A program made the position numbers and the translations under genes. Source: Iodidimonas nitroreducens (GTDB lineage Bacteria > Pseudomonadota > Alphaproteobacteria > Sphingomonadales > Rhodothalassiaceae). Taken from it: a DNA stretch of 64,000 nt. The notes under the pieces were generated by a model. The model was not told the origin of the DNA, made no database searches, and saw only the letters and a program-made list of their open reading frames with translations. Within the stretch, counting starts at the first letter, position 1; every line of letters begins with the position of its first letter. This document shows positions 17,687 through 27,195 of the stretch, in pieces. The stretch is taken from NCBI RefSeq assembly GCF_008579165.1, contig NZ_BKCN01000003.1, one strand, 5' to 3'.

Positions 17687-18811
17687 ATGCCCTGGCAAAA
17701 TACCGGCGGCGGTGGCGGAAATGGCCCATGGGGTGGCGGGCCGCAAGGGCCTCAGGGGCCTCAGGGGCCAAGACGACCCCAAGGGCCTCAGCCCGATCTG
17801 GATGAGATGATCAGAAAAGGCCAGCAGCGCTTGAAACAAATGCTGCCCCAGGGCGCAGGCGGTAAAAGCGGGATCACCCTTTTGATCATTTTAGGGCTCA
17901 TTCTTTGGGCGGCGACCGGGATTTATCGGGTGAATGCCGATGAGCAGGGCGTGGTCTTGCGCTTTGGCGCGGCGGCCGAGCAGCCGACGCTTCCCGGCCT
18001 GCATTGGCATTTGCCATGGCCGATTGAAACCGCTCTTACCCCAGCGGTTACGGTTGTTAATCGGGTTGATATCGGCTTTCGTCAGGGCATGGGGCAGGGC
18101 AATCGTCCGGCAGCTTTGCTTGATGAAAGCCTGATGCTTACCGGTGATGAAAATATCGTGGATGTATCTTTCACGGTTTTTTGGCAGATCAAGGATGCCA
18201 CCAAATATCTGTTCAATATCCAAAGCCCACAGGAAGGAACCGTTAAATCGGTTGCGGAAAGTGTGATGCGGGAAATCGTTGGGCGCACCAACATCCAGCA
18301 GGTTTTGACCGAGGGGCGCGGTGCGATCGAAACAGAAGCCCAAACCCTGATCCAGCAATCCTTGGATACCTATGAAGCGGGGATTTTGGTTGGAGGCGTG
18401 AAGCTTGAAAAGGTTGATCCCCCCATGCAGGTGATCGATGCTTTCCGCGATGTGCAGGCCGCTGAAGCGGATCGTCAGCGTTTTCGCAATGAAGCGGATC
18501 GCTATGCCAATCAGATCATTCCCGAAGCTCGCGGGCGTGCCAATCAGATCCTTCAGGAAGCCGAAGCCTATAAGGAACAGGTGATTGCCGGTGCTCAGGG
18601 GGATGTGGCGCGTTTCTTATCGGTTTATGAGGAATATGCTCAGGCCAAAGATGTGACGCGCACCCGCATCTATCTGGAAACCATGGAAAATATCTTTACC
18701 GATATGGATAAGGTGATCATGGATCAGAATGCCGGTTCGGGTGTTGTGCCCTATATGGCGCTGCCTGCAATCAAGGGCCGCAATGACAAAACATCAGGCG
18801 GAGACAGATAA
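17687..18811 (+). CDS. hflK: FtsH protease activity modulator HflK
   Basis: An inner-membrane SPFH protein that with HflC forms a cage around FtsH and limits its action on membrane proteins. 374 aa. The first 60 residues are Gly/Pro-rich with a short collagen-like GPQ repeat. One transmembrane helix follows (about 63-83, GITLLIILGLILWAATGIY), then the SPFH domain (VNADEQGVVLRFG to VDPPMQVIDAF) and a coiled coil (AEADRQRFRNEADRYANQI, about 265-300). The stop codon overlaps the hflC start (TAATG). HflK is also an aid to the usual stress response in this class. Confidence 0.95.
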   Translation: MPWQNTGGGGGNGPWGGGPQGPQGPQGPRRPQGPQPDLDEMIRKGQQRLKQMLPQGAGGKSGITLLIILGLILWAATGIYRVNADEQGVVLRFGAAAEQPTLPGLHWHLPWPIETALTPAVTVVNRVDIGFRQGMGQGNRPAALLDESLMLTGDENIVDVSFTVFWQIKDATKYLFNIQSPQEGTVKSVAESVMREIVGRTNIQQVLTEGRGAIETEAQTLIQQSLDTYEAGILVGGVKLEKVDPPMQVIDAFRDVQAAEADRQRFRNEADRYANQIIPEARGRANQILQEAEAYKEQVIAGAQGDVARFLSVYEEYAQAKDVTRTRIYLETMENIFTDMDKVIMDQNAGSGVVPYMALPAIKGRNDKTSGGDR

Positions 18812-19679
18812 TGAACGCACGCTCGATATTTTTGCTGATTGTGCTGGGCGTGGTGATTGCCATTGCCAGTACCGGCTTGTTCACCGTGCGGGAAACCGAA
18901 CAGGTTATCGTGATGCAATTCGGCGATCCCCGAAGGGTGGTCAAGGAGCCGGGGCTGCATTGGAAACTACCCTTTTTACAACAGGCGAATTATTTTGATT
19001 CCCGCATTCTCAATCTTGATATCGACACGCAAGAAGTGATTGCCTCGGATCAAAAGCGCTTGCAGGTAGATGCTTTTACCCGCTTTCGGATTACCGATCC
19101 TTTGCTCACCTACCAAACTGTGCGGAATGAATTAGGGGCGAAAAGCCGCATCGATACCATCGTGGCATCTAATCTGCGGCAGGTTCTGGCCTCTGAACCT
19201 TTGCGCAACATCGTGTCTGGTGAACGCGCCAAACTGATGGAAAGAATCCGCGAACAGGTTAATCTCAATGCTGATCGCTTTGGTGTCGAAGTGGTTGATA
19301 TGCGCTTGCGCCGAGTGGATTTGCCGGATGCCAATTCGCAGACCATTTTTGATCGGATGCGGACCGAGCGTGAGCGTGAAGCTGAAGAAGCCCGGGCGGA
19401 AGGCCGTGAATTGGCGGCGCGGATCAGGCGCAGGCTGATCGCGAACGCACTGTTTTGCTGGCTGAAGCCGGCCGTGAAGCGCAAAAGCTGCGGGGTGAAG
19501 GCGATGGGGCTGCGGCCAAGATTTTTGCCGAGGCTTTTGGCAAGGATGTGGATTTCTTTGAATTCTACCGCTCTATGGAAGCCTATCGCAACGCATTGGG
19601 TAATCAATCCACCACCATTGTTTTGTCACCGGATAGCCCTTTTCTTGAGTATCTTGGTAATCAGAACGCGAAAAAATAA
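18811..19679 (+). CDS. hflC: Protease modulator HflC
   Basis: The partner of HflK; about 289 aa after repair. It begins with a transmembrane helix (residues 5-24) and the SPFH domain (VRETEQVIVMQFGDP), continuing to DMRLRRVDLPDANSQTIFDR. The frame breaks near 19425: CGGATCAGG should read CGGATCCAGG, restoring ARIQAQADRERTVLLAEAGRE. The end, FYRSMEAYRNALG and LSPDSPFLEYL, is typical. Without repair the last 80 residues would be replaced by an unrelated frame. It is followed by the DUF2065 gene after 15 bases. Confidence 0.93.
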
Positions 19680-19694
19680 ACTGAGGCTAGCCCC

Positions 19695-19892
19695 ATGAGC
19701 TTTCTATGGACTGATTTTGTCGTGGCTTTGGGGCTGGCTTTTGTTCTGGAAGGTGTGGCCTATATTTTGATGCCGGATCAGATGCGCCGCTTACATGCTT
19801 TGGTGCTGAGCTCGGAGAATGAAAAGCTGCGCCTTGCGGGCATTGGCGGCCTGCTCTTTGGCTTTGTGATGATTTGGGTGGGGCGTTTTTGA
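19695..19892 (+). CDS. DUF2065 (YjeT-like) small membrane protein
   Basis: A 65-aa protein with two transmembrane helices (about 5-25 and 46-63). FVLEGVAYILMPDQMRRL and LAGIGGLLFGFVMIW match the YjeT/DUF2065 family, which often follows hflC. The function is not known. Position in the operon suggests a link to membrane protein quality control. Confidence 0.85.
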   Translation: MSFLWTDFVVALGLAFVLEGVAYILMPDQMRRLHALVLSSENEKLRLAGIGGLLFGFVMIWVGRF

Positions 19893-19995
19893 TCCGCCCA
19901 CAAGCCCGGCCATAAGTCCGCCCATAAACTGAGCAAGAGACGATCAGGGAAAATGAGGGGATATGAGCAGGTGAATTTGTATAAAAGGAGGTGTT

Positions 19996-21514
19996 ATGCG
20001 CCATAAAAATGCGACAGCGATAGCGATAACAAAAGCCGGTGATGGATTGAGCGCCAGAACTGATCCCAGAACTGATGCCAGCCGTGAAAATCGGATCAAG
20101 CATCTTTTCTTGTGGGTGGGGTTGCTTGCGGCGGTGATTTTCCTTGCCACAGCCTCTCTATCGCAGGCCCGGCAAATGCCGGAAAGCTTTGCGGATCTGG
20201 TGGAAAAGCTGTCTCCGGCGGTTGTCAATATTTCCAGCGTGCAAAATGTCGAAGCCACGGCTCAGCGCTCCCCTTTTCCGCCGGGCTCGCCTTTTGAAGA
20301 TTTTTTTGATGAATTTTTTGATCGCCGTCAGCCCGGGCAGGGGGGGGATGGGCAAGCCCCTACGCGCAAGCTGCAAAGCTTAGGGTCTGGCTTCATCATT
20401 GATCCCAAAGCTGGTGGTGACCAATAACCATGTCATCGAAAAAGCCGATGAAGTGACCGTGCGCACAGTGGATGGCGAAGAATATCAGGCTGAGGTCATC
20501 GGGCGCGATCAGGAGGGTGATCTGGCCCTTTTGCGGATCAAATCGGATCAGGATTTTCCTTTTGTGAAATGGGGATCGAGCAAAAAAGCCCGGGTTGGCG
20601 ATTGGGTTTTGAGCATCGGCAATCCTTTCGGCCTTGGGGGTTCGGTGACGGCGGGGATCATTTCCGCCCATCATCGCCAGATCAGCGGTGGTCCATTTGA
20701 CGATTTCATCCAAACCGATGCCTCGATCAATCGGGGCAATTCGGGTGGGCCTTTGTTTAATCTTGATGGTGAAGTGATCGGCGTGAATACCGCCATTTTC
20801 AGCCCCACGGGCGGGAATGTGGGCATTGCTTTTTCCATTCCATCGGATCAGGCCCAGCGGGTGATTTCGCAGATCGAAGAACATGGCTATGTGCGCCGGG
20901 GCTTTTTGGGTGTGCAGATCCAGGCCGTGGATAAGATGACAGCGGAAGCCCTGGGCCTTGAAAAGGCGAAGGGTGCCTTGGTCAATTCCGTGACCCCCGA
21001 TAGCCCGGCGGCCAAAGCCGGGATCCGGGAAGGCGATATCATCGTCGAATTCAATGGCGAAGTGGTGGAAGACAGCACGGCTTTGGTGAAGGTCGTCAGC
21101 GCTTTGGGTGTTGAGGAAGAAGCGACCCTGACGGTTTTGCGCGATGGCAAGCGGGTCAATCTTTCGGTGGTGACAGGCGAACGGCCAAGGCCCGAAGATC
21201 CCACAACCCCTGCTCAGCCTTCGGTGACCGAAGAACTGGGCATGAATTTGTCAGGTTTGACGGTGCTGCTGCGCCAGCAATATGATGTGCCCGATGATGT
21301 GAATGGCGCCATCGTTCTTCAGGTGGCCCCTGATCTGCGCCAGCGGATTGCCCCCGGCGATGTGATCGTCGAGGTGAATCGCAAGGCCGTGTCCTCACCC
21401 GAGGATGTGAGTGCGGCGATTAAATCCATCCGCGAAGAAGGGCGCACGGCGGCCCTGCTCAGGGTTTATCGTGCCGGTAATTATTATTTCATCCCCATCC
21501 CGTTGGATGAATAA
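19996..21514 (+). CDS. degP: Do-family periplasmic serine endoprotease (DegP/DegQ type)
   Basis: A periplasmic protease and chaperone with two PDZ domains; about 506 aa after repair. The N-terminal signal anchor is long (about residues 35-55). The catalytic triad is visible as His in TNNHVIE (about 142), Asp in GDLALLRI (about 174) and Ser in GNSGGPL (about 248). PDZ1 begins near RRGFLGVQIQ and PDZ2 near NGAIVLQVAPDL. Near 20410 two bases are missing (AAAGCTGG for AAAGGGCTGG), restoring IIDPKGLVVTNNHV. A strong AAGGAGGTG precedes the ATG at 19996. It ends the hflKC group. Confidence 0.93.
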
Positions 21515-21565
21515 TTTATGAGGCCTGATCTTTCAGTGCCACAGGCACAATGGGGCGAAGAGATG

Positions 21566-21596
21566 AAAAGGGCTGCTTTCGGGTGGCCCTTTTTTG
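21566..21596 (+). terminator. Rho-independent terminator after degP
   Basis: AAAAGGGC and GCCCTTTTTT form a stem with a loop of about 12 bases and a T run, 52 bases past the degP stop. Being A-rich on one side and T-rich on the other, it may also end the convergent YceI transcript. Confidence 0.8.
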
Positions 21597-21625
21597 TGTT
21601 TATGGCCTTTTTCCAGGGGGATTTT

Positions 21626-22357
21626 TTATGGCTGATGGATCAATTCCGCCTCGATCATGATCGCCACCTCATGCCCCACGGCGGGAGACCATTTGCCAAG
21701 GCCAAAGGCTGAGCGATCCAGATGGGTGCGGGCGGAAAATCCCAAAGTGGGGGCCCCGGTCAGAGGATTTTTGGCATAGCCATTAAAGGTGACCTCAAGG
21801 CGGATGGGGCGGCGGCGGCCATTCATTTCCAATTGGCCTTCGATGGTGCCATCCACCCCATTCTGGCTGCGGATGCTTTCGGCAGTAAAATGGATCTCTG
21901 GATAGCGGGCCAGATCAAATAGATCCGTGCGCAGGATGTCATCAATCGTTGAACTGCCGCTATTCACTGATTGCAGGGGGATACGCACATCCATCTTGCT
22001 TTGCAGTGGATCATCAGGCTTTAAATCAAGGCTGATGTCGATGGTGTCAAAACGCCCGGTAAACTGGCTATAGCCCAAATGGTTCAGGCTAAATTGCACC
22101 GAGACATGATCGGGATCGGCGCGATAAATCCCGGCGGGGGCTTTGCTCAAGCGGGTTGTGACATCATGGCTCAACACCGCGATGCCCTGCTCGATTTTTG
22201 TGCAACCGGATAGCAGGACCAGCACGGTAAAGGTGAGGATGAAGGCTAAGGCCAGGCGGATCCCAGCAGGCCGAGTTCTTGTAACAGATGGGGTGGCAGG
22301 CCATTTATGGATGGAATAAGAGGCGAGAGCGGCTGGATGGAAGCGATCAGGCTGCAT
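21626..22357 (-). CDS. YceI-family lipoprotein
   Basis: A 243-aa protein with an N-terminal signal and lipobox (LLSGC, about residue 52), so the true start may be one of the later codons giving a shorter n-region. The YceI lipocalin-like barrel follows: IYRADPDHVSVQFSLNHLGYS, then FDTIDISLDL, YPEIHFTAESI and GNGYAKNPLTG-like strands near the end. Family members bind isoprenoid lipids such as polyprenyl chains. It is convergent with degP. Lipidation is less common for YceI but seen elsewhere. Confidence 0.88.
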   Translation of the reverse strand: MQPDRFHPAALASYSIHKWPATPSVTRTRPAGIRLALAFILTFTVLVLLSGCTKIEQGIAVLSHDVTTRLSKAPAGIYRADPDHVSVQFSLNHLGYSQFTGRFDTIDISLDLKPDDPLQSKMDVRIPLQSVNSGSSTIDDILRTDLFDLARYPEIHFTAESIRSQNGVDGTIEGQLEMNGRRRPIRLEVTFNGYAKNPLTGAPTLGFSARTHLDRSAFGLGKWSPAVGHEVAIMIEAELIHQP

Positions 22358-22476
22358 GGTTTCCGGTCCTTTTGGGGTAGTCCCATCGCGCCAAATGGGA
22401 TTATGAGAGAGGGATGTTCAGCAGATGTTCAGTCCCTTTATAGCAGACTATCAAAAGCAGAGTGCAGGAGGTTAGC

Positions 22477-23253
22477 ATGAAAAGCGCAGATGCGATCAAA
22501 ACCACAATGGCTCGCATTGTTTATCCACCAAGTGCGGCATTGGCTTTATGCGCATTGTTCGCAATCCCGGTGCTGGCCCAAACTTCACCCACATCCTCTG
22601 CGATTGCTCCCCAAATGGATGGCTATCAGATCGAAACGGTGTTCAGTAAAACCTTGAACAACCGAATGAAATCGATTGATGATCTGGAGCGAACATTTGA
22701 AAAACGCTTCCGCAAAACCGGTACCGATGACAGTACATCCCAGCGCAGTGCTATCCACCGCTTTCCCAAAAGCCGCACGATAGGCACCCAATGGGCGGGG
22801 GAAACACTGATCCCTGATGCCGAAAATTATACCATGGGCAATCTCATCGCCGCTTTGGCGGCCGATAATCTCAATCGCGCGCTTCCTGATTTCAAAGGAA
22901 CTCTGCGCCTGACCATTGATCGTTTGAAGGTTTCGTCTCATCCCATCGCCTTTCTCAATGCATCCAATTCCTATGTTATGGGCAAGGTGGAATGGCTCGA
23001 TTCTGAAGGTCATCTTGTAAAATCACAGGATGTGACCGCCAATCTGGTGATCGATCCCAGTGTTGATCTGAACTATGATGGGCCCAAATATGCCTTCATC
23101 GAAACGGATGAAGCGGATCGTGTGGGGCCCACCCTTGCCTATTTTGTTGAAAAGGCTCTTGAATCCCTATGGCCTGAGCAGGATGATAAGATCAACGGGC
23201 CGGTGATCATCCGCCTGAGCGGCCCCAATGAATCGATTATATTCAATAATTAA
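22477..23253 (+). CDS. Exported protein of unknown family, copy A of a tandem pair
   Basis: A 258-aa protein with an N-terminal signal peptide (about residues 1-34, ending PVLAQ). I do not recognise the family. It is clearly a paralogue of the next gene: both share WAGxxLIPD near residue 105, a long N-terminal segment rich in Arg around RMKSIDDLERTFEKRFRK, the motif GxxRLxIDRxK, an ASxSxVxGK segment, and the ending YFVEKALESLWP. The ATG at 22477 has AGGAGG 5 bases upstream and is preferred over the GTG at 22462. Four Cys-free domains suggest no disulfides. The context gives no pathway. Confidence 0.8.
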   Translation: MKSADAIKTTMARIVYPPSAALALCALFAIPVLAQTSPTSSAIAPQMDGYQIETVFSKTLNNRMKSIDDLERTFEKRFRKTGTDDSTSQRSAIHRFPKSRTIGTQWAGETLIPDAENYTMGNLIAALAADNLNRALPDFKGTLRLTIDRLKVSSHPIAFLNASNSYVMGKVEWLDSEGHLVKSQDVTANLVIDPSVDLNYDGPKYAFIETDEADRVGPTLAYFVEKALESLWPEQDDKINGPVIIRLSGPNESIIFNN

Positions 23254-23275
23254 AAGCATATCAGGCGACCGGGGG

Positions 23276-24046
23276 ATGAGGATGCGCAAGGCCGGGTTTT
23301 TGGCGGCAGCGATCAGGATAGGGGTTGGGTTGGCGTTGGCTTTCGGGCTTGTTTTGCCGCCCACCACGGCTTTGGCTGAAAATAAGGCCACAAAGACGAC
23401 TGTTGAGACAGGGGCAGCATTGCATCCTTATGAATTGACGATTGAATTTTCCGGAAAGCTCAAGCGCCATATGCGCGCCATCAACCGCATTGAGCGTATT
23501 CAGGAAGAACGCTTTCGCCGCAGCTTATCCTTAAACGATGGGGGTGCCGATGTTCAGGGGAGCGAAAAGCCCACCGCCCCCCGATTGCCTTGGGCCGGGG
23601 CGGCGCTGATCCCTGATTTGCATGCCTTTTCGGTGGAAAATCTGCTCATCGCTATGGTGGAGCATAATATTGCCAAGGCCCAGCCCGGTTTTAATGGCAG
23701 CATCCGTTTGAAGATTGATCGGATCAAGCTTGATGATCATAGCGAGCCTTATTTGCGGGCGTCCAGCAGCTTTGTGGTGGGCAAGATCGAAATGCGCACG
23801 CGCGCGGGCGAGAAAATTATCGAGGATAAAATGACCGTAACATTGGAAGCGGATAGGCTGATGCGCACAGGCCCTGCGCAACAGGGCTTTATCTTTTCCA
23901 GATATGAAGCGGACTATCGTTTGGCACCGGTTCTGGCGCTTTTTGTGGAACAGGCGCTGGAAAAAGCCTGGCCCCAGAAATCGGAGGAGATCGAAGGGCC
24001 GATTTTCATCATGCCCGATCCGGCGGATGTGTCAGCCGCCCGCTAA
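23276..24046 (+). CDS. Exported protein of unknown family, copy B of a tandem pair
   Basis: About 256 aa, with a signal peptide (ending TTALAE). It is a diverged duplicate of the gene before it, and the two share about a third of residues over 190 aa by eye: RMRAINRIERIQEERFRR, WAGAALIPD, GSIRLKIDRIKL, ASSSFVVGKIE, and FVEQALEKAWPQ. The start is at 23276 or 23282; an earlier in-frame ATG at 23228 would overlap copy A and lacks a good ribosome-binding site. The two are only 22 bases apart and surely co-transcribed. The family is unrecognised. Confidence 0.78.
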   Translation: MRMRKAGFLAAAIRIGVGLALAFGLVLPPTTALAENKATKTTVETGAALHPYELTIEFSGKLKRHMRAINRIERIQEERFRRSLSLNDGGADVQGSEKPTAPRLPWAGAALIPDLHAFSVENLLIAMVEHNIAKAQPGFNGSIRLKIDRIKLDDHSEPYLRASSSFVVGKIEMRTRAGEKIIEDKMTVTLEADRLMRTGPAQQGFIFSRYEADYRLAPVLALFVEQALEKAWPQKSEEIEGPIFIMPDPADVSAAR

Positions 24047-24112
24047 AGATGAAGGATAAAAGCGTGCGGATTTCTCAGGAAAGTCCCCCTTTCCTTCAAT
24101 CGATAGGTTCCT

Positions 24113-24496
24113 TCAATAAAGCAGGGTGCTTTTGGCTTCGGCATAGGCAAGGCCGAAGCTTTGGCAGCCCTTCTCAGGGCCTTCGGCACGACCGAAAGCG
24201 GCATGGGCATTGAACTCTACCCGTCCCCCCGCCAGCAAGACCCGGTCTTCGCTTTCTTTCGCCAACCGAGCCATAGATTTGGCAATGAATTCTTCGATGT
24301 CATCGCCATCATAGCCGCAAAATTCGGCATTGCCAGCGGTGCGCCCCAGCTTTTGCGCCAGTATAATGAGATAGGATTTATCCGGTCCTTGTTGCGGACC
24401 CATGCCCTGCGCCTTGGCAGGCAAGGCCAAAATCGACCCGGAAAGCCCGGCACAGATGCCGATCATCAAGAGCCAGGAGTGATTAAATCGAAGCAT
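24113..24496 (-). CDS. Small secreted protein of unknown function
   Basis: From the ATG at 24496 it is 127 aa with a signal peptide (MLRFNHSWLLMIGICAGLSG, ending AKAQ). An upstream in-frame ATG at 24538 would put a charged stretch first and is less likely. The mature part has two cysteines (FCGYDGDD and KGCQSF), which could form a disulfide. A helical segment IEEFIAKSMARLAKESED lies between them. No family is recognised. It faces copy B of the tandem pair tail to tail. Confidence 0.65.
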   Translation of the reverse strand: MLRFNHSWLLMIGICAGLSGSILALPAKAQGMGPQQGPDKSYLIILAQKLGRTAGNAEFCGYDGDDIEEFIAKSMARLAKESEDRVLLAGGRVEFNAHAAFGRAEGPEKGCQSFGLAYAEAKSTLLY

Positions 24497-24713
24497 CGGT
24501 CTTTCCTCGCATTTGTCCATCTCCAGCCTTTTGGGCATGGGGAGCTAGATCGCTCTTTTGATCACGCAATTTGCACTTCAAAGTTGTTTTAAGGAAAGCG
24601 TGCTGCCGCTTGCCTTCGTTTGATCCTTTTAGGCGATTTACGCCAAACTGCCAAGAGAACCCGCAGCGGGAATCGCAAAGGCTTGCCGAAAAGAACTCCG
24701 CTCATGGCCTGCC

Positions 24714-27049
24714 TCATCCCCCATTGCTTTTGGCTTCATCATCCGCGCCGCCCTCAAGCTTTTGCATCAGGTTTTTTTGCGGCGCGCGTTTGAACAGCTC
24801 CAGCCGCGTTTCCACCGGCTTTCTTGGCCAATGATTATTGGTCATATCGGCATCGGCGGTTTCCAGATTGGGATCAATGCTGATCGATTGGATGGTTTGA
24901 TCGGTGATGATCAGCTTGGTGACATGGGATTGATTGCTGCGCCAGATTTCTGCCGGGATCGGGCGCTTTTCTGTGCTGCCATCTTCATAGGTGATTTCCA
25001 AAAGAATGGGCATGACCAGCCCGCCTTTATTGCTGAAATCAAGGAAATAAAGATTGGAGCCAAGCGCCAGAAGCTCTTGTTCCCATGGCTCCAGCTTTGC
25101 GATCAGCTTTTCTGAGGCCTTGCGATCAGATGGGGCGACCGTGAATTCATCATGCGCATTATAAAAATCGCGCAGATGGGGTTCGCGGTCGGTGCGGCGT
25201 TCCATCCCTTCGTCGCGCTGCAGGGTGATGGAACGGGGGGCCTCAGCTTTTTGGGCGCGTTTCCATTCGGCCTCCACATCGGGATTTTTGGTATCGATGG
25301 TCGCCAATGTGATCTGATCAAGGCTGATATCCACATGATCGGTGGAATAAAACCAGCCCCGCAAGAACCAATCGAGATCGATGCCGCTGGCATCTTCCAT
25401 GGTGCGGAAAAAATCGGCGGGCTGGGGCCGTTTAAAGGCCCAGCGCCGGACATATTCCCGGAAAGCGAAATCAAAAGCCTCGCGCCCCATCACCGTTTCG
25501 CGCAGGATAGTGAGAGCGGCAGAAACCTTGGCATAGCCGGTGATACCGCGATTGATATAGGCGTCCGACTGGGTCATGATCGGCACCTGATTGGGTCGGG
25601 TCATTCTTTCAGCCAGGTCACGCGGTTCGCTCCGCAGGGGGGCATCGGGATCAAATTCGGCAAGCGCCAGTTCATCGAGGAAGGAATTGAGCCCTTCATC
25701 CATCCACAGCCAGTGGCGTTCATCGGAATTGACGATCATCGGGAACCAATTATGGCCCACCTCATGGATCACCACCCCGATCAACCCATATTTGGTGCGT
25801 CGGGAATAGGTGCCATCTTTTTCCGGGCGCGGGGCATTGGCTGCCAGCATGGGATATTCCATACCCGAGCGGATGGGCGCATTGATCGATGTGGCATGGG
25901 GCCAGGGATAATCCATCGCCATCCGGCCATAGGTTTCAAAGGTTTGGATGATCGCCGGGGTGGAATAGCGGCTCCATAAAGGTTCGCCTTCCGCCGGATA
26001 AAGGGATTGGGCCATCACCATGCGGCCATCAGCAGTTTCATAACCCTGCGCATCCCAAATAAAGCCGGGGGCGGCGGCAAAGGCAAAATCGCGCACATTT
26101 TCAGCCTTATAATGCCAGATTACCTCGCTATCGGCTTGGCGCACGGCATTTTCCGCCGCTTCATCAGGGGTGATGATGAACAGTGGCTTTTGGGCGGTTT
26201 CCGCCTGTTCCAACCGCTGGCGTTGGGTGCGGCTCAAAACCTTATCGGGATTTTGCAAAACCCCGGTGGCAGCGAGGGTGAAGGTTTCGGGCACGGTGAT
26301 CGAGACATCAAAATCGGCAAAATCAATGGCGGGTTCGCCATACAGAAAGGCCTTGGTGATCCAGCCGCCATAATCGGTATAAGCGGCCAAACGCGGATAC
26401 CACATCGAGATGAAATAATTCGGGCTGCCATCTTGCAAAATTTCATAGGCTGTCCGGTTCGACAGCTCTTTCGCCGATAAGATATTATACTGATAATCGA
26501 TAATCAGGCTGGTGCTGGCCCCCGGTGCCAAAGGCTGGGGCAGATCCACGCGCATCATGCTATCGGTGATCATTGTGGGCAGGGCTTTGCCATTCTGATC
26601 GGTAACGGCTTTGATCTGATAGCCAAAATCGCCGCTTTCGATCAACCGCATTTCGCGCAAACGGGCATAGGACAGGCGACCGGCCAAGGGATCGCTCAGG
26701 CTTTCCTGCGATGTGGAATGAGGCTTGAAGCGGTTTTGATCAAGCTGTAGCCACAAATAGGAAAGACGATCAGGCGAGCGGTTTTCATAGCGCATCTCAT
26801 TCCGTCCTTCGATCCGCTTATTTGCATCATCAAGCGCACATCGATTTTATAATGCACATATTGCTGCCAATATTCATGCCCCGGCGCGCCGGATGCCGCC
26901 CTGATGCTGTTGGGGCCCGGCCATTGTTCTTCCAATTGCCGGAAGGCATCATGATGGCCCGCTTTGGTTTGTGCCACCGGATGGGCATCGGCCATGTGGG
27001 CCATGAAGGATGTGATCAGAAAAATTGACAGTAAATGCACGACCCGCAT
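24714..27049 (-). CDS. M1-family zinc metallopeptidase
   Basis: A gluzincin aminopeptidase-like protein of about 778 aa after repair, with a signal peptide (ending ADAHP). The zinc motif HEVGHN (about residue 427) is followed by the third ligand in WMDEGLNSFLDELA. The N-terminal beta domain begins YVHYKIDVRLDDANKRIEGRNEMRYEN, once one G is restored near 26831 (CTTGATGATG to CTTGGATGATG). The C-terminal third ends in a stretch rich in Lys and acidic residues. The GAMEN-type exopeptidase motif is replaced by a GMEYPM sequence. Substrate unknown. Confidence 0.9.
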
Positions 27050-27195
27050 GAAACGATCCCTTTTATTTTTTGGGCAGCTTTAACCAATTTGCTATTTCGC
27101 AGCATATCTGTAGAAGACTAGCAAAAGGCGAGATGAGAGGGCAATGCGTGTTGCAACAGGCTCATGCGCTTTTGCAGGAAAAGGAAGAAGACCGG

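Noticed and set aside
25152..25979. 275-aa plus-strand frame within the M1 peptidase gene
   Set aside because: Opposite-strand shadow; the peptidase frame contains the zinc motif.
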